DNA of 64,000 bases from Cyrtodaria siliqua. Lineage: Eukaryota; Mollusca; Bivalvia; Adapedonta; Hiatellidae. The first letter of the stretch is position 1. Each line of letters begins with the position of its first letter. Shown piece by piece: positions 45,432 to 56,439 of the stretch. A program made the position numbers and the translations under genes. The stretch spans positions 289,622 to 353,621 of the forward strand of contig JAWPHD010001136.1 of NCBI GenBank assembly GCA_037043455.1, given 5' to 3'. A model generated the notes under the pieces. The model did not search any database. It was not told where the DNA came from and was given only the letters and a program-made list of their open reading frames with translations.

Positions 45432-45950
45432 GGTGTCATGAAACACCCAAAACTACATATTTCTCCCCATTTCCACCCAACTATACACCAAATCTACCCC
45501 TAAACCTCCCACATCTACACTAAATCTACCCCTAAACCTCCCACATCCACACTAAATCTACCCCTAAACCTCCCACATCCACACTAAATCTACCCCTAAA
45601 CCTCCCACATCCACACTAAATCTACATTATATGGTGGTACAATGATGTTATTGTACCAAATATCACACATGAAATAATTATTTGAGAAAAAATGAAGATA
45701 TATTTGTTAATTTATTACCGAATTAAGGATTTTTGCATTATTTTACACATCATGATAACAGTACATTGTTAACAAACAAATAAATTAACAACTACATCTT
45801 CATTTTGCTCAAATGATTTTTTTTTTTATATTTGTTACATCATTGAAACAACATAATTATAAGGTAGATCTGGTGTGGATTTGTGAGATTTAGGGGTAGA
45901 TTTGGGTTGATTTGGGGGAAATATGTATATTTGGGTGTTTCGTGTAACCG
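45432..45950. mobile_element. ~520-bp foldback MITE
   Basis: The left end 'ggtgtcatgaaacacccaaa' pairs with the right end 'tttgggtgtttcgtgtaacc', and pairing continues through 'tatttctcccc'/'ggggaaatat' and 'aaatctacccctaaa'/'tttaggggtagattt'. Inside the left arm a ~32-bp unit ('ctacccctaaacctcccaca') is repeated about four to five times (45495-45625) but only once in the right arm. Confidence 0.8.
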
Positions 45951-47025
45951 CTTTGGCGTGCTGTGATCAGCTTTATGTTTGTGGTGTCATGTTTGACTGT
46001 GGTCCTTGAAGGCTGCATTTCCTAGCTGTTCGACTTTTATATCTACTTTTTTTTAGTGGTCTAGCATACTAAATTTTAGTCAGTCGCACGCACATGTCTT
46101 AGCCTTTTTAAGTGGCTGGAACTAGATTTGGTCAGAAATTCTCTAAAGTTTGGAGTAAACAAGAACATTACCCCTGTTATTTGATCAACCCTTATACAAC
46201 AATGTCTTTGTTTTACAGATTGAGTGACCTCTCCATCCGATTTTAGTAAATAATGATAAGGGAGATCCGTTGGGAGCAACAGAACTATCAGTGGCAAAAC
46301 AGGCCGCTGGGGTTATATTCTCTACCAAACAGAATTTATAGGCAGTGTAAGTATAACACATAAATGATCATGTATATATGCTCGGTATATTTATAAACGC
46401 AACATTTTTGCTTTTAGATTCGCCGAACACGATAAATACACAAAATATTGCAGTCTCGGTTTGATTGAGACTGTTCATGAACGGTTATGAAAAGTGATTG
46501 CTAACTAGCCCTGGGTTGAGCAGAACTCAATATTTAAAATGTCAATAGTACAGTAATTTGAGCATCCCGAAGATGGTATGCATATGACAGTGAACATGGA
46601 ACATTCAATGAGGTTCATAACCAGCGACGTATGGTCCCAGTTTCTAACAAAATGGTTTGCCCTAAACAAGAAAACAATGGGCGAAATAAACAAATTGGAA
46701 TTTAGTTGGGAGCAGCGGTTACAAAGCCTGCTTATCACAAGTAACAGGCAAAAAACTAAAGTAAAAACAGGCATCATATCCTAAGCGTGATTAAACAATA
46801 CGCCGAATCTTTAAAGCCTGGAGTAGTGGAACCACCTATTCAGATTGTATTTTATTTATTATACAAGTCTCTTTGTCCCAAAGGTTAACATATTAATTAA
46901 CATTTGCTTACGATTTGCTCTACTTCTTTCAGTTAAAACACATTTTGCCCGAGGACTTCGATTCCACTCTAGAAATTCTAACAATACCAAGTTTTGCGTT
47001 TTCAAATGTACAGAGTGTATGCATA
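45951..47025. other. Non-coding DNA, repeat fragments only
   Basis: 45955-46060 and 46270-46320 resemble the dispersed family at 44880 and 53190. Open frames at 46076-46297, 46505-46777 and 46578-46784 have no recognisable domain. Confidence 0.4.
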
Positions 47026-47029
47026 TAAA

Positions 47030-47430
47030 CAAGAAATGTCACTGTGACAAATGCCCCCGAAGTGGTTTTGACCTTCGACCTCTAACCTTGACCTTGGAGC
47101 CACGGACTTGGATTTTACGCGCGACACATCGTCTTGTTGTGGTGAGCACTTGTGCCAAGTTGTTTGAAAATCCGTCCATGAATGTCGAAGTTCTTAACCT
47201 CAAACGAAAGCATTTCTTTTTTACGTTTGACCTCTAATTGTGACATTGACCTTGGAGCCAGAGTGCACGACACGTCGTCTTGTTCTGGTGAGCACTTGTG
47301 CCAAGTTATTTGAAAATCCGTCCAGGAATGCCAGTTATTGACAGGACACGATTGTACGGACTGACGGACGGACAGACGGACGGACTGACGGACAGTGCGA
47401 CTACTATATGCCACCATTCGGGGGCATAAA
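47030..47430 (-). repeat. Bivalve interspersed repeat, two tandem halves, minus orientation
   Basis: 'gacacgtcgtcttgttctgg' and 'gagcacttgtgccaagtt' occur twice (near 47125 and 47265). The block ends with 'gactgacggacggacagacg' and 'gggggcataaa'. Read in reverse it matches 3300-3480. Confidence 0.75.
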
Positions 47431-47676
47431 TTAAGGGCGGCATAAAAACAGAAGCCTAGCAAGCCACAAAGCAAGTACTCGGTGACTTGGCAGAAGACAG
47501 AGCAACAAGAGAACACGATTTAAGACCAATATCAGCCGCTACCGTCCTTTTAGGTAGACGTCATCATAGGGACCACAATCTGTCCGGTCATCACACAATG
47601 AAAGAGTAAAAACATAGTGGCAAACTGTGAATGGGTCAACCATTAAAAATGCAGTGCGTTGCAGAACCTTGAGAAT

Positions 47677-47800
47677 AAAGTAGCAGGCTCGGCTTTATTG
47701 AATATGTTCATGAGAAGTAATGTAAGAAACAACACCTTGCACGCCCCTAGCACCACCTTAAGCGGTATTCTACTCTAAAGCCACCTATATTGGGCTCGAT
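47677..47800 (+). repeat. Single-copy relative of the 42402-43375 array
   Basis: 'aaagtagcaggctcggc...ttcatgagaagtaatgt', 'cacgcccctagcaccacc' and 'agcggtattctactctaaa' follow the same order as the left flank, one unit and the right flank of the array. It shows the locus before, or without, expansion. Confidence 0.7.
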
Positions 47801-48109
47801 GATTCCAGAGGACCAGTAAAATAACACTACTGATCCGTAGCACCAGAAGACTTTTTACTGCGGCCACACTACAGAAATATCTTTAATTGACCTGACCAAT
47901 GTATTGACCAAGTTATAAGTCAAGTATGTGCGCGATACATTTAGTTCAAAATATCTTGCTCAGCCGGTTTCATAATTGGCTTAGTAAGTACCCTTGCACT
48001 GACAACCCCAAATGGGGCATGTTAATGACCGAATTCTTTGAATTATTAAGAACACATATGACTAATTATAGCATAAATACATTACATTAGTTCATGGTCT
48101 GTTCTCCGT

Positions 48110-48420
48110 CGTAACTTTTTTATATCAACGCTCTAACACCTTCATTTTCATCCGATCTTTAACAAACATGTCCAGATCTTAATATCGATAATAACTCAAA
48201 CAAGTTCGAGAACCACCAATGTCGGATAACAAAACCGTATACAAGACGTATGGCCCTTGATTTAATGAAGAAATGCTGAAGTTTGCCTTGTCAACACTCT
48301 AACACCTTCATTTTACATCCGATCTTTACCAAACTTGGCCAAAGTCTTAATATCAATGAAGGCTCGGACAAGTTCGAAAACAACTTTTATCGGTAAACAC
48401 CCGAGATATAGCCCTCGATT
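48110..48420 (+). repeat. ~185-bp repeat, two copies
   Basis: 'ctctaacaccttcattttca' / 'catccgatcttta' / 'gtcttaatatc' / 'acaagttcga' occurs near 48131 and 48296. Confidence 0.75.
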
Positions 48421-49470
48421 TATTGAAACATGCTATTTAAAACGTTTGGTCTCGCTAATGTATATTTGGAAAGCATTATAATTAATTCGTTTTCCGAGTT
48501 TGATATGCGTACCCTACCGAAAAACAACGTGTTCACAATTAACGGACAAAACCGACGAGTGTATTGAAACAATAGACTTCTATGATGAAACAGATGCTTC
48601 CACTTTTTCAAAAGTAAATTCAACATTGGTGGACGGATATAATTGTGAGAGAGATTGGTTGCACATGCTATCATTTACTATGGTGTACAAAATGACTGAG
48701 TCTAACTAGATCAGCCGAAACTTTGTATAGACTGCAGTCAATATAACTAAGAAGATATGATTTTACGTCTAATAGTCACACATGTATGAAATGAGAACCA
48801 AACACAAACTACAAAGAATTAATTGAACGTGTATAATATACATGCATAGTGTTTTATATATGTAGTATGTTATACCACGGAAGACAACTTACCGTAACTA
48901 TACGGTTTAAAATAAAGGCATAAACTGTGTTTACATCGACTAGGAAACAAACAGTCTACACCGCTTATACAAGTCACTCTTGGTGGCGCGGATGAGAGCG
49001 TTAGTTTGGTCTCGATGTGGGAGGAAACTGTAGAACCAGGGAGAAACCCATGGTTTGAAGTAGTGTACGTCTCATTAATTACTTTGCAATACGAAAACAG
49101 AATAAATCAAAGAACTGAAGGTACTGAGAATGCAAGGTTTGATAGGAAAGACTGTATGAATATTTGCATGATTGCTGGATGTTTGAAATTTCCATAAATT
49201 TGACATAGTTTTAGCCAACATGGCGATCTTGGGCTACCTACAAAAATCTTAGAGGGTCGATCCATTGCAAATATATTGTGATCAATTGTCATTAAACTGT
49301 CTATTATTTTATGAAATTGCTGATGGATAGACAGATTTGTGTTTTATGGCCAAAATGTTACTCAAGATGACCTCCATGTCTAAAATTATATCATTTACAG
49401 AGTGGCGTGAACAAGATGCACAAGAAGGCCTGTATCACTCTACTGGCTTGAATAGTTTAAGGCCTACTGG
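48421..49470. other. Non-coding DNA, nothing recognised
   Basis: Open frames at 48420-48674, 48500-48709 and 49006-49197 show no domain or splice context. Confidence 0.35.
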
Positions 49471-49474
49471 ATTT

Positions 49475-50265
49475 TCTTTTTAAAAATCAAGGGCTATGAC
49501 TCTGATGTGTCTACTCTGATGCAACTGGTTTTAAACTTGTCCAAGCTTTACTAATATAAATATATTGATTAAATTTAGTAAAGATCGAATGAAAGATATG
49601 TTCAAGAGGCAAATATAAGACATTCTCATTAAATCAAGGGCAATAACTATCGTGTTTTTTATACGATATATGTAGTTTTCAGTATGGTACACGCTTTCGT
49701 TAATATAAAGACTGTGGCCAAGTTTGGTAAAGACTTGATGCACAATGAGTAGGCTATATTAAGAGTTCACAGGGCTAAATATAGGATTTTCCATTAAATC
49801 AAGGGCAATAACTCTGAATTTTATTAACCGATATGAGTTGTTTTCAAACTTGTCTGAGCCTTCATTAATATAAAACTCTAGCCAAGTTCGGTAAGGATCG
49901 GATGCAAAATGAAGGGGCTAGTGTTCAGAATGCAAAATATAGGATTTTCCATTAAATAAAGGGCAATAACTTTTGCGTTTATTATCAGATATGGGTGGTT
50001 TTCAAACTTGCCGGAGCTTATTAAAAAAAAGACTCTGACCAAGTTTGGTAAACATCGAATGCAAATTGAAGGGACTACTAGTGTTCAGAAGGCAAAATAT
50101 AGGATTTTCCATTAAATCAAGGACAATAACTCTGGCGTTCATTATCCAGTATGGATGGTTTTCGAACTTTTTTGTCTGACCGTTCATTAATATAAAGACT
50201 CTGACCAAGTTTGGTAAATATCGGATGCACAATGAAGGTGCTAGTAAAAACACAAAAAGAAACTG
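49475..50265 (+). repeat. ~160-bp tandem repeat, about five copies
   Basis: The unit contains 'ccattaaatcaagggcaata', 'actctggcgtt', 'gatatgggtggttttcaaac', 'cattaatataaagactctg', 'accaagtttggtaaagatcg' and 'gatgcaaaatgaagg'. Copies start about every 160 bp (near 49566, 49727, 49886, 50043 and 50211). It lies directly downstream of the minus-strand TIR gene and may be in its 3' UTR. Confidence 0.85.
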
Positions 50266-50490
50266 AACAGAACCTAGCTGGACGAGTAGGTTAAAATGCC
50301 GCAGCCATGTGCAGTTTCAAGATTTAGTAGATTTCGAAATACATGTTTACAAACAAAACATTAAAATTAATAATTGTGTAAGTACAGTGCCCGAATTCAC
50401 CAAACATTAATTACTGTAATTCGATGTAAAAACTGAATCGTATATCTCAAACAACAGGTGCTTCGTTTGCATTTTTTTCCCATGTGCTTG

Positions 50491-52749
50491 CTATAATTTG
50501 CCAGTTTCCAGCCATTTCCGAACAATTACTAATTTAACGTCCTCCCTTATATGGGTATTCCATTTCATGACATCTATCTCCAAATTCCATCTAAGAGGTT
50601 GAGGAAGTTGACACAAGTCGTCGTATTTAATAAACAGTATATCGTGTTTCGGTCGCTTGTCCTCATAAAGTAACGGCAGTATGAGATGCTCCATCTGTAG
50701 AGTGTTACAGGTGACATCGGTCTCGTATGAATGGGACAATAGTACTATTATCTTTTGACTCTTGTTGATGCTTTCCACCATTGAACTTATCAGACTTCTG
50801 TTTGGAGGAAAATCCCTATTTGCGAAACAAACTCTAATTTTACAGACATTTTCTAAGTACGGCACTAATGTCTGTGAAACAAAAGCATAGTCCCCTTCTG
50901 AATGAGAAATGAAAACACGATATTCAAAGTTGTCCAAAGCTAAGTGTCCTCCTGCTTCTGGAAGTGGCAGTAATGGGATAAACCTGTGAATCGGCATATT
51001 AAACGTCCACACGTATGTTTTGATGAGAATCTTGGTTCCAAAATAAAACAAGAAAAAACTGACTATTACAATTATGGATTGAATAATGGATGCTTCCGAA
51101 AGCACCTTGTCTTCATTGGCTATTATAAAATGAATGCGGGTTCTTACATGTTCTTCTATAATATCTAAATTTGTATCAGTTTTAATGAGGTTTTCTAACT
51201 CTTTAAACAGGTGAGAATCATCGTGGTATCTAAACAGCGACCGGTGATGTGCGGGCATCACAATAAACACATATGGGTGTTGAAACTCAATAGTTTTGTA
51301 TATGTTCTTGGATCTTATAAACACCCTCCTCAGAAATGATACCCTATGAATACCATAGCCTGCACTGCAGAGACAAAAGTAGATAATAGCCCGTTTTAAA
51401 TCGTCATTATGTGTGTAATCCCCCACATCTATATAAGGAAAGTATTGATTTCCATCCCAGTCGAGTTTCATAGCTCCAAATCTTTTAAACGTTTTTAATA
51501 GCCATGCTCCTATAGAGCATACCTGAGTGTTATATCCTGGACACACATGTTCTACTGGTTTGTCATTGATAGTATAATGCAAAGAAATATCCTCTGTTGC
51601 CAAACGTGTATGATACCAGAAAAAGCTCTGAGAGGCAATCAGATTTCCTACAACTTTGTTTAGCAATTTTGGTTTCGTAGTTATCAGGTTCAGTTTGTAA
51701 GCATTTACGATAAGCAATGATTTCGTCTTAATCCGTTTTCCTATTTCAAAATTATTTGTGACATGTACACATTCGTATTCTCCAAATTCGGAATCTCGCA
51801 GAAGGCTGATTTCAAGTGCTATGTCTACATTAATTCTTTCACTATTATTGTCTACGGTACTTAATTTTTTCAGTTCTCTATGTCGAATGGTTTTGTTTAG
51901 CGGTTTTCCATTGTGATACCACAATGTGCTAAACCTTGATGAACTTTTATATATATATTCACATTTTAGTTCTACATCCTCTCCAATATATCTGTAGAAG
52001 GATTGATGGCTGTATGGAAGATCGGTTCCGGATGAATCTTGGAAGAAATTATCTTCAAAGAAATGAAATGACTCAAATGTCCCTTTAACGTTTTGGGTAA
52101 ATGTTTCTCTTCGGTATGGTGGTTTGATGAATATGGATTTGTCTAAATTTACTGGAATTAAATAACCTTCGGGATAATCCTTTAAATTATCCGTATCAAA
52201 TGTATGAAAAAAGTTATCGCTCATTGTCATAATAGCAGATGACATTATAGTAGTGAATAACACTTCTAGTACAAAGATAAAAACCAAAGTGTGAAGAACC
52301 TGATATCCAATATATAGAAGCAGGTTGAAAGGACTGACGCCTAAACGTTTAAAGTATCTATATATGAATATCACAACGCAACTGATTTCCTTTACAGCAC
52401 AGTCATATATTGCTCTGTAATCTATCAATGGAAGTGCAATCTCCACGACTACCACCTTTATGTTGTCTTCGTAGTTTTGAAGTGTTATGTATATCACACT
52501 GAATATTAAAATCACCAACGGCAATATAAATTATTCTGATAGCCAATCCAAGCAAGACGTGAAGAACGATGGCTGTAAACGTTTTCCTGAGGTTATATAG
52601 TGTTTTAGCATCCATGATGATACTAATGTAAGTAACAGAATCAGCAAAACTCCGTCCGTTCTTAAGCCTGTATGTTGCAGCCATTTAATGGTCAGTATAA
52701 TTCCAAATGGGATCGATGCTTTAGCCAGGAGTCCATGGATGACGGCCAT
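50491..52749 (-). CDS. Ig-TIR transmembrane receptor (IL-1R/SIGIRR-like), frame broken near the N-terminus
   Basis: Single-exon minus-strand gene. ATG at 52749 opens a 72-codon frame ended by TAA (52531-52533); the same frame then runs 677 codons to TAG (50491). Numbering from 52524: hydrophobic segments ~1-15, ~48-56 and ~67-95; Ig-like domain ~178-275 (ELKCEY C188, W202, GEYECVHV C252); a less clear extracellular part; TM ~479-500; TIR ~533-672 with YRVFISHSEGDYAF (box 1), NRDFPPNRSL (box 2) and IIVLLSHSYETD. Ig outside and TIR inside is the IL-1R/SIGIRR plan; such receptors signal through MyD88-type adaptors, and bivalves have many TIR genes. The break could be a real stop, a short unspliced intron or two compensating shifts: the next frame at 52531-52650 also reads hydrophobic (FTAIVLHVLLGLAIRIIYIA). 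It may be a recent pseudogene, or start at an internal ATG (MSSAIMTMS). Ligand unknown. Confidence 0.85.
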
Positions 52750-52760
52750 GATTTCATTAA

Positions 52761-52780
52761 TCTGAAAATAATCGTAGATA
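52761..52780 (-). promoter_or_regulatory. Likely 3' splice acceptor in the 5' UTR of the TIR gene
   Basis: Twelve bases before the ATG at 52749, the minus strand reads 'acgattattttcag' ending at 52762. It is a plausible acceptor, implying a 5' UTR exon and promoter further upstream (higher coordinates). Confidence 0.45.
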
Positions 52781-53435
52781 GAAACTATTGTAAAGGAGAT
52801 TTGGAGGCGAGTTTTAATTAATCAACTAAAATTTGCAAATTTTAAATTATGTTGTCCCCCCATCATTTGCTCCCCAAATTATTGCTTGGTTTATTGAGTA
52901 GTTAATGCTCTAAGACATTTGTTTGCTTAAGCTTGAAGTTCAATAAATGTATACCTCGTTTATAAACATCTTTCGAAAAATTATAATCCCATATATAAAG
53001 TCTTCAAGTTTTCAGAGCAAATATTTTCATTAAACAAAATCAGCGCACTTGCACATTGTATATGAAAGTAGGTATAAAACAGGCATTCGCGGAACAAAAT
53101 CGACCAAAATACGCATTCAAAACAAACAATTACATGTTAAATAGAAGTAAAATATGCGGCACAGAAGACACAAAAGGGTTGACAACAGGTGTACCGCCTT
53201 GGAACGGTCAGTGGCAAAAGGGGCCGCTGGTAGTTTAAACCTTGTTCTAGAGTGCACCAACAATAGGTACACAAGTCCAACGGTAAATGTAGCATGGTCA
53301 CAGACAATTCTCTTTGTTCAGACACAGGTGTAAATCGTTTAATTGAAAATAAGACCTGTCAGAATAACTGTGAGAATAACAGTGAGAATAACAGTTAGAA
53401 TAACTGAAATAGAGCTGAAATGAACATGCTACAAA
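52781..53435. other. Upstream of the TIR gene, dispersed repeat only
   Basis: 53085-53230 ('gcattcgcggaacaaaatcg', 'ggaacggtcagtggcaaaag') is repeated partly at 53530-53640 and relates to 44880 and 46270. No promoter motif can be assigned with confidence. Confidence 0.4.
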
Positions 53436-53440
53436 ACAAA

Positions 53441-53519
53441 TAGAGTATGGTTTCATCTCGTTGGTTAATTTAAACACCTCGATGTTTAAATGAACCAACG
53501 TGATGAAACCATACTCTAT
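53441..53519. repeat. 79-bp near-perfect hairpin
   Basis: 'tagagtatggtttcatctcg' onward pairs with 'tgatgaaaccatactcta' over about 36 bases with two or three mismatches and a loop of about six bases ('cctcga'). It could be a pre-miRNA-like stem or the remnant of a tiny foldback element; no second copy was noticed in the window. Confidence 0.8.
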
Positions 53520-53678
53520 CTATTACATGTAGTATTCGCAGAACACAGTCAACAAAAAACAAGCATTCGAAACAAACAACATTTACAAGGAAACATAGGA
53601 GCAAAGTATGCGACACAACAGTCTTGGAACGGTAAGTAGTAAAATGCATTTATAGGCAATATAAGTATAACATAACGA

Positions 53679-53682
<4 letters not shown>

Positions 53683-53722
<40 letters not shown>
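53683..53722. repeat. (TA)n microsatellite, about 20 repeats
   Basis: Uninterrupted TA dinucleotides. Confidence 0.98.
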
Positions 53723-53726
<4 letters not shown>

Positions 53727-54039
53727 CTGAAAGGTGGATCCCTCAGTCAGGGAACATTTGAAAAACCATCACCTTAATCAAATGGTGATGATATTTCATC
53801 ATAAACACTTATTCTCATGGTCATGATTTTCCATCATCTTTCATTCTTCATTCATTCGTTACATTTTCAAAAATAATTCAGGTAACGATTTATCGTCACA
53901 TAGTATAATCGTGCAAACTTTCAATGGGAGGGTTTTCCATCACCAAGATTGAAACAAGAAAAAACTGTCAACTTGATCAAAGTGAAACGCTTCATTCCTG
54001 TCGCGAAACGCATACTTTGATATATATACATTTTCAATA

Positions 54040-54640
54040 ATCAAACTGAAATGGCGCGATCTCGTGCTTTCTGGGTGTGTTGCAATGAGCTGATTTTCCC
54101 GGAACTCCCACAGGGGAAGGGAGTTTTGGGGTTCACACCTTAGAACTTCTAAAAAAATAGACATCAAATGGTGCGATCTGGTGCTTTCTTGACGAAACAT
54201 TGGTCTTCCTTTCCCGGAACAGTCCCTCCCGCAATGGGGGTGGGGGTCCTCACCTAAGAACTTCTTGAAAAAAACGTCAAATGGTGCGATCTGGTGCTTT
54301 ATGGACGAACAACTGATCTTCCTTTCCTGGAGCAGTCCCTCCCGCAGTGGGGGGTGGGGGGGGTGGTGGGGGGGGGGGTCATCCCCCAAAAAATATACGG
54401 TTAATGGTGCGATCTGGTGCATTCTGGGCGAAATAATGATCTTCCTTTCCCTGAACGCCCCCCTCCCACAGGGGAGTGTGTTTTGGGGTCCTCACCTCAG
54501 AATCTCTTACAAAATAGACATCAAATGGTTCGATCTGGTGCTTTCTGTACCAAACAATGATCTTCCTTTCCCGGAGCAGTCCCTCCTGCAGGGGGGATTG
54601 GGGGTCCTCACCCAAGAAATTAAAAAAAAAAGAGGGGCCT
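54040..54640 (-). repeat. ~110-bp G-rich satellite block, minus orientation
   Basis: Five units of 'tcaaatggtgcgatctggtg', 'ctttct...', 'gatcttcctttcccggag', 'cagtccctcccgcag' and a G-run followed by 'tcctcaccyaagaa'. In reverse complement it matches the plus-strand block at 56500-57300 ('gaagctcattgtttcgctca', 'gaaagcaccagatcgcacca'). The long minus-strand frames through it are repeat-derived. Confidence 0.85.
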
Positions 54641-55335
54641 TTTGACGGATATGTGAGACACGTTTGACAAATAACTTTAAATATTAACTTGCGAATTAAG
54701 TATATTTCACAGTTCATTCTGGAGCATGTGTACGTTTTTGTTGCTGCATTTTTAGTGTAAAACACACCGATGTTTCAAAGGACACCGCTCTGAATTCATT
54801 ATTTCATCTGTGACTGCATATCAGAGAAAAAGTATGTTATCAAAGACATAAAAACATGAAAAACTATTTCACAGACCATGGGTAGGTCTGAGACTGTCTG
54901 ATCTTTCATTCCATAACCGATAACATAGGTATACAAATGTTATTTTTCCATTTCAACGCTCTTTTCTCGCCTAAAATTTAAAAAAGTAATTGTCACGACG
55001 TCAGCTGCTCTGGGTACCGCGAAGCGACGTTACCTTGACGACAACTGCAACGTTATAAAACTATTCACATTTTATTTTCTTATGTTGCTGAATGCGAATT
55101 ATGTCTAGGTGTATGTGGTAAAATTTTCGCGCTCTTTGCTTTGTAATTAACGAAAATACGGCACTTTTCCGCGTATTTTTTTTATCATCCCTCGTACTTA
55201 CCATCAGTTCTTTAAATACGCCTAACCCGATATTTCCAAACCTATCCCGATCGAGCAGGGTACCCCGTGTGTTCCCGGAACACTTTATATATGTTTCACA
55301 GTTTGGCACAAAAAAACGCACCCCGACTACGGATA
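54641..55335. other. Non-coding DNA; possible decayed zinc-finger remnant on the minus strand
   Basis: A minus-strand frame (55061-55417) contains VRFFVPNCETYIKC, which is reminiscent of the start of a THAP-type zinc finger (CFVPxC...), ahead of a GT donor-like 'gtaagt' near 55200. The first cysteine is replaced and the rest does not match, so this is only a hint. Confidence 0.25.
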
Positions 55336-55337
55336 TG

Positions 55338-55865
55338 TACGGAATCCGGTTAGGGCCACATGCGATTTCACCCCGCGCCTTTCTGACTGGCCGAAGAAAA
55401 AATATGCGAGATTTCATTATTGAATCGGCGCATCTTTTTTCTTCGATATATATACATGCGATTTCTGACTGGCCGAAGAAAAAACCCCGCGAGATTTCAT
55501 GTTGAAACTTTGCATCTTTTTTTCTGCCCAGTTTACATTGAAAAGCAATTGCACAACCGTCTCAAAATGCCTAAAAAAAGATATTAAAAAAGATACGAGA
55601 TATCATTATTGAATCGGCGCATCTTTTTTCTTCGGTATGAAAATTATCCTACACTTACATTGGCAGGTCAAAAAAGATGCGCCGATTCAATAATGAAATC
55701 TCGCATCTTTTTTAGGCATTTTGAGACGGTTGAGCAATGCTTTTCAATGTAAACTGGGCAGAAAAAAAGATGCTAAGTTTCAACATGAAATCTCGCGGGT
55801 TTTTTTCTTCGGCCAGTCAGAAAGGCGCGGGGCGAAATCGCATGTGGCCCTAACCGGATTCCGTA
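55338..55865. repeat. ~530-bp palindrome upstream of the integrase exon
   Basis: 'tacggaatccggttagggcc' at the left mirrors 'ggccctaaccggattccgta' at the right. Pairing continues through 'tttctgactggccgaag', 'ttacattgaaaagca' and 'gaatcggcgcatctttttt'. The left arm contains one extra internal duplication (about 55380-55470). The turn is near 55650. Confidence 0.9.
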
Positions 55866-55928
55866 GGTATGAGTTCCTTTGATCCGCTTTAGAAACGCCG
55901 CTCATTCGAATGAAAGAAAAGAACAGCG

Positions 55929-56275
55929 ATGCCGAAAGTTCTTTTCGGCAAGATCAAACACTTCTTGCGTATACCGGGATATATAAAGGCCTGTGTAAGG
56001 CAAAGACTGCCATTTTCCCGCAGCATGGATGAACACGAGGTCAACGAAATTTTAGACTTTGTTAAAGACGGGAAATATCTCGTTTCCATGAAAAATGCCA
56101 AGAACAGAACAAGAAACTTTCGCCGCAAGTGCGAGCCTTTCGTTTTTGATGACGAGTTGTATTACAAGAAGAAATCATCAGCGCGTCTGAAAGTGATAAA
56201 GAAAGGGAAGACAAATGGCATAATCAAGAGCATCCATGCCACCGAGCACGGAGGACATTTGGGAGTATCCAAAAC
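55929..56275 (+). CDS. Retroviral-type integrase gene, exon with HH half of zinc finger
   Basis: Starts at ATG 55929 and encodes 115 codons plus two bases before donor 'gtaagt' (56276). It contains a basic N-terminal part, DEHEVNEILDFVKDGKYL, and IHATEHGGHLGVSKT, the His pair (about H103 and H110) of the HHCC zinc finger that precedes Ty3-type integrase cores. Sequences of this kind are often annotated as KRAB-A domain-containing 2-like (KRBA2) in molluscs, and GIN1 is a vertebrate relative. The frame fits exactly with the exon at 62199. No gag, protease or reverse transcriptase frame lies nearby, which suggests a host-gene-like integrase rather than a complete retroelement. The transcript's 5' end is unknown. 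Confidence 0.75.
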
Positions 56276-56439
56276 GTAAGTTTGATCATTTATTTGCGAT
56301 TCCATAATATGAGATGATAAAGACAAAGAGAAAGAAATAAAACTGTATTTTACATCGCATGTACATGTATAAAAACAGACGTTGCATATGCTATTCGTAC
56401 CAGGCAAAAGGCTTAACATATAACGTCATACCCGTAGCC

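Noticed and set aside
50986..51168. Plus-strand frame opposite the TIR gene
   Set aside because: Antisense shadow of the well-supported TIR coding frame.
8315..52749. USP38 and the TIR receptor as a functional immune gene pair
   Set aside because: Both have plausible immune roles, but they lie about 18 kb apart on opposite strands with repeats between them. No shared regulation is visible, so linkage alone is not evidence.
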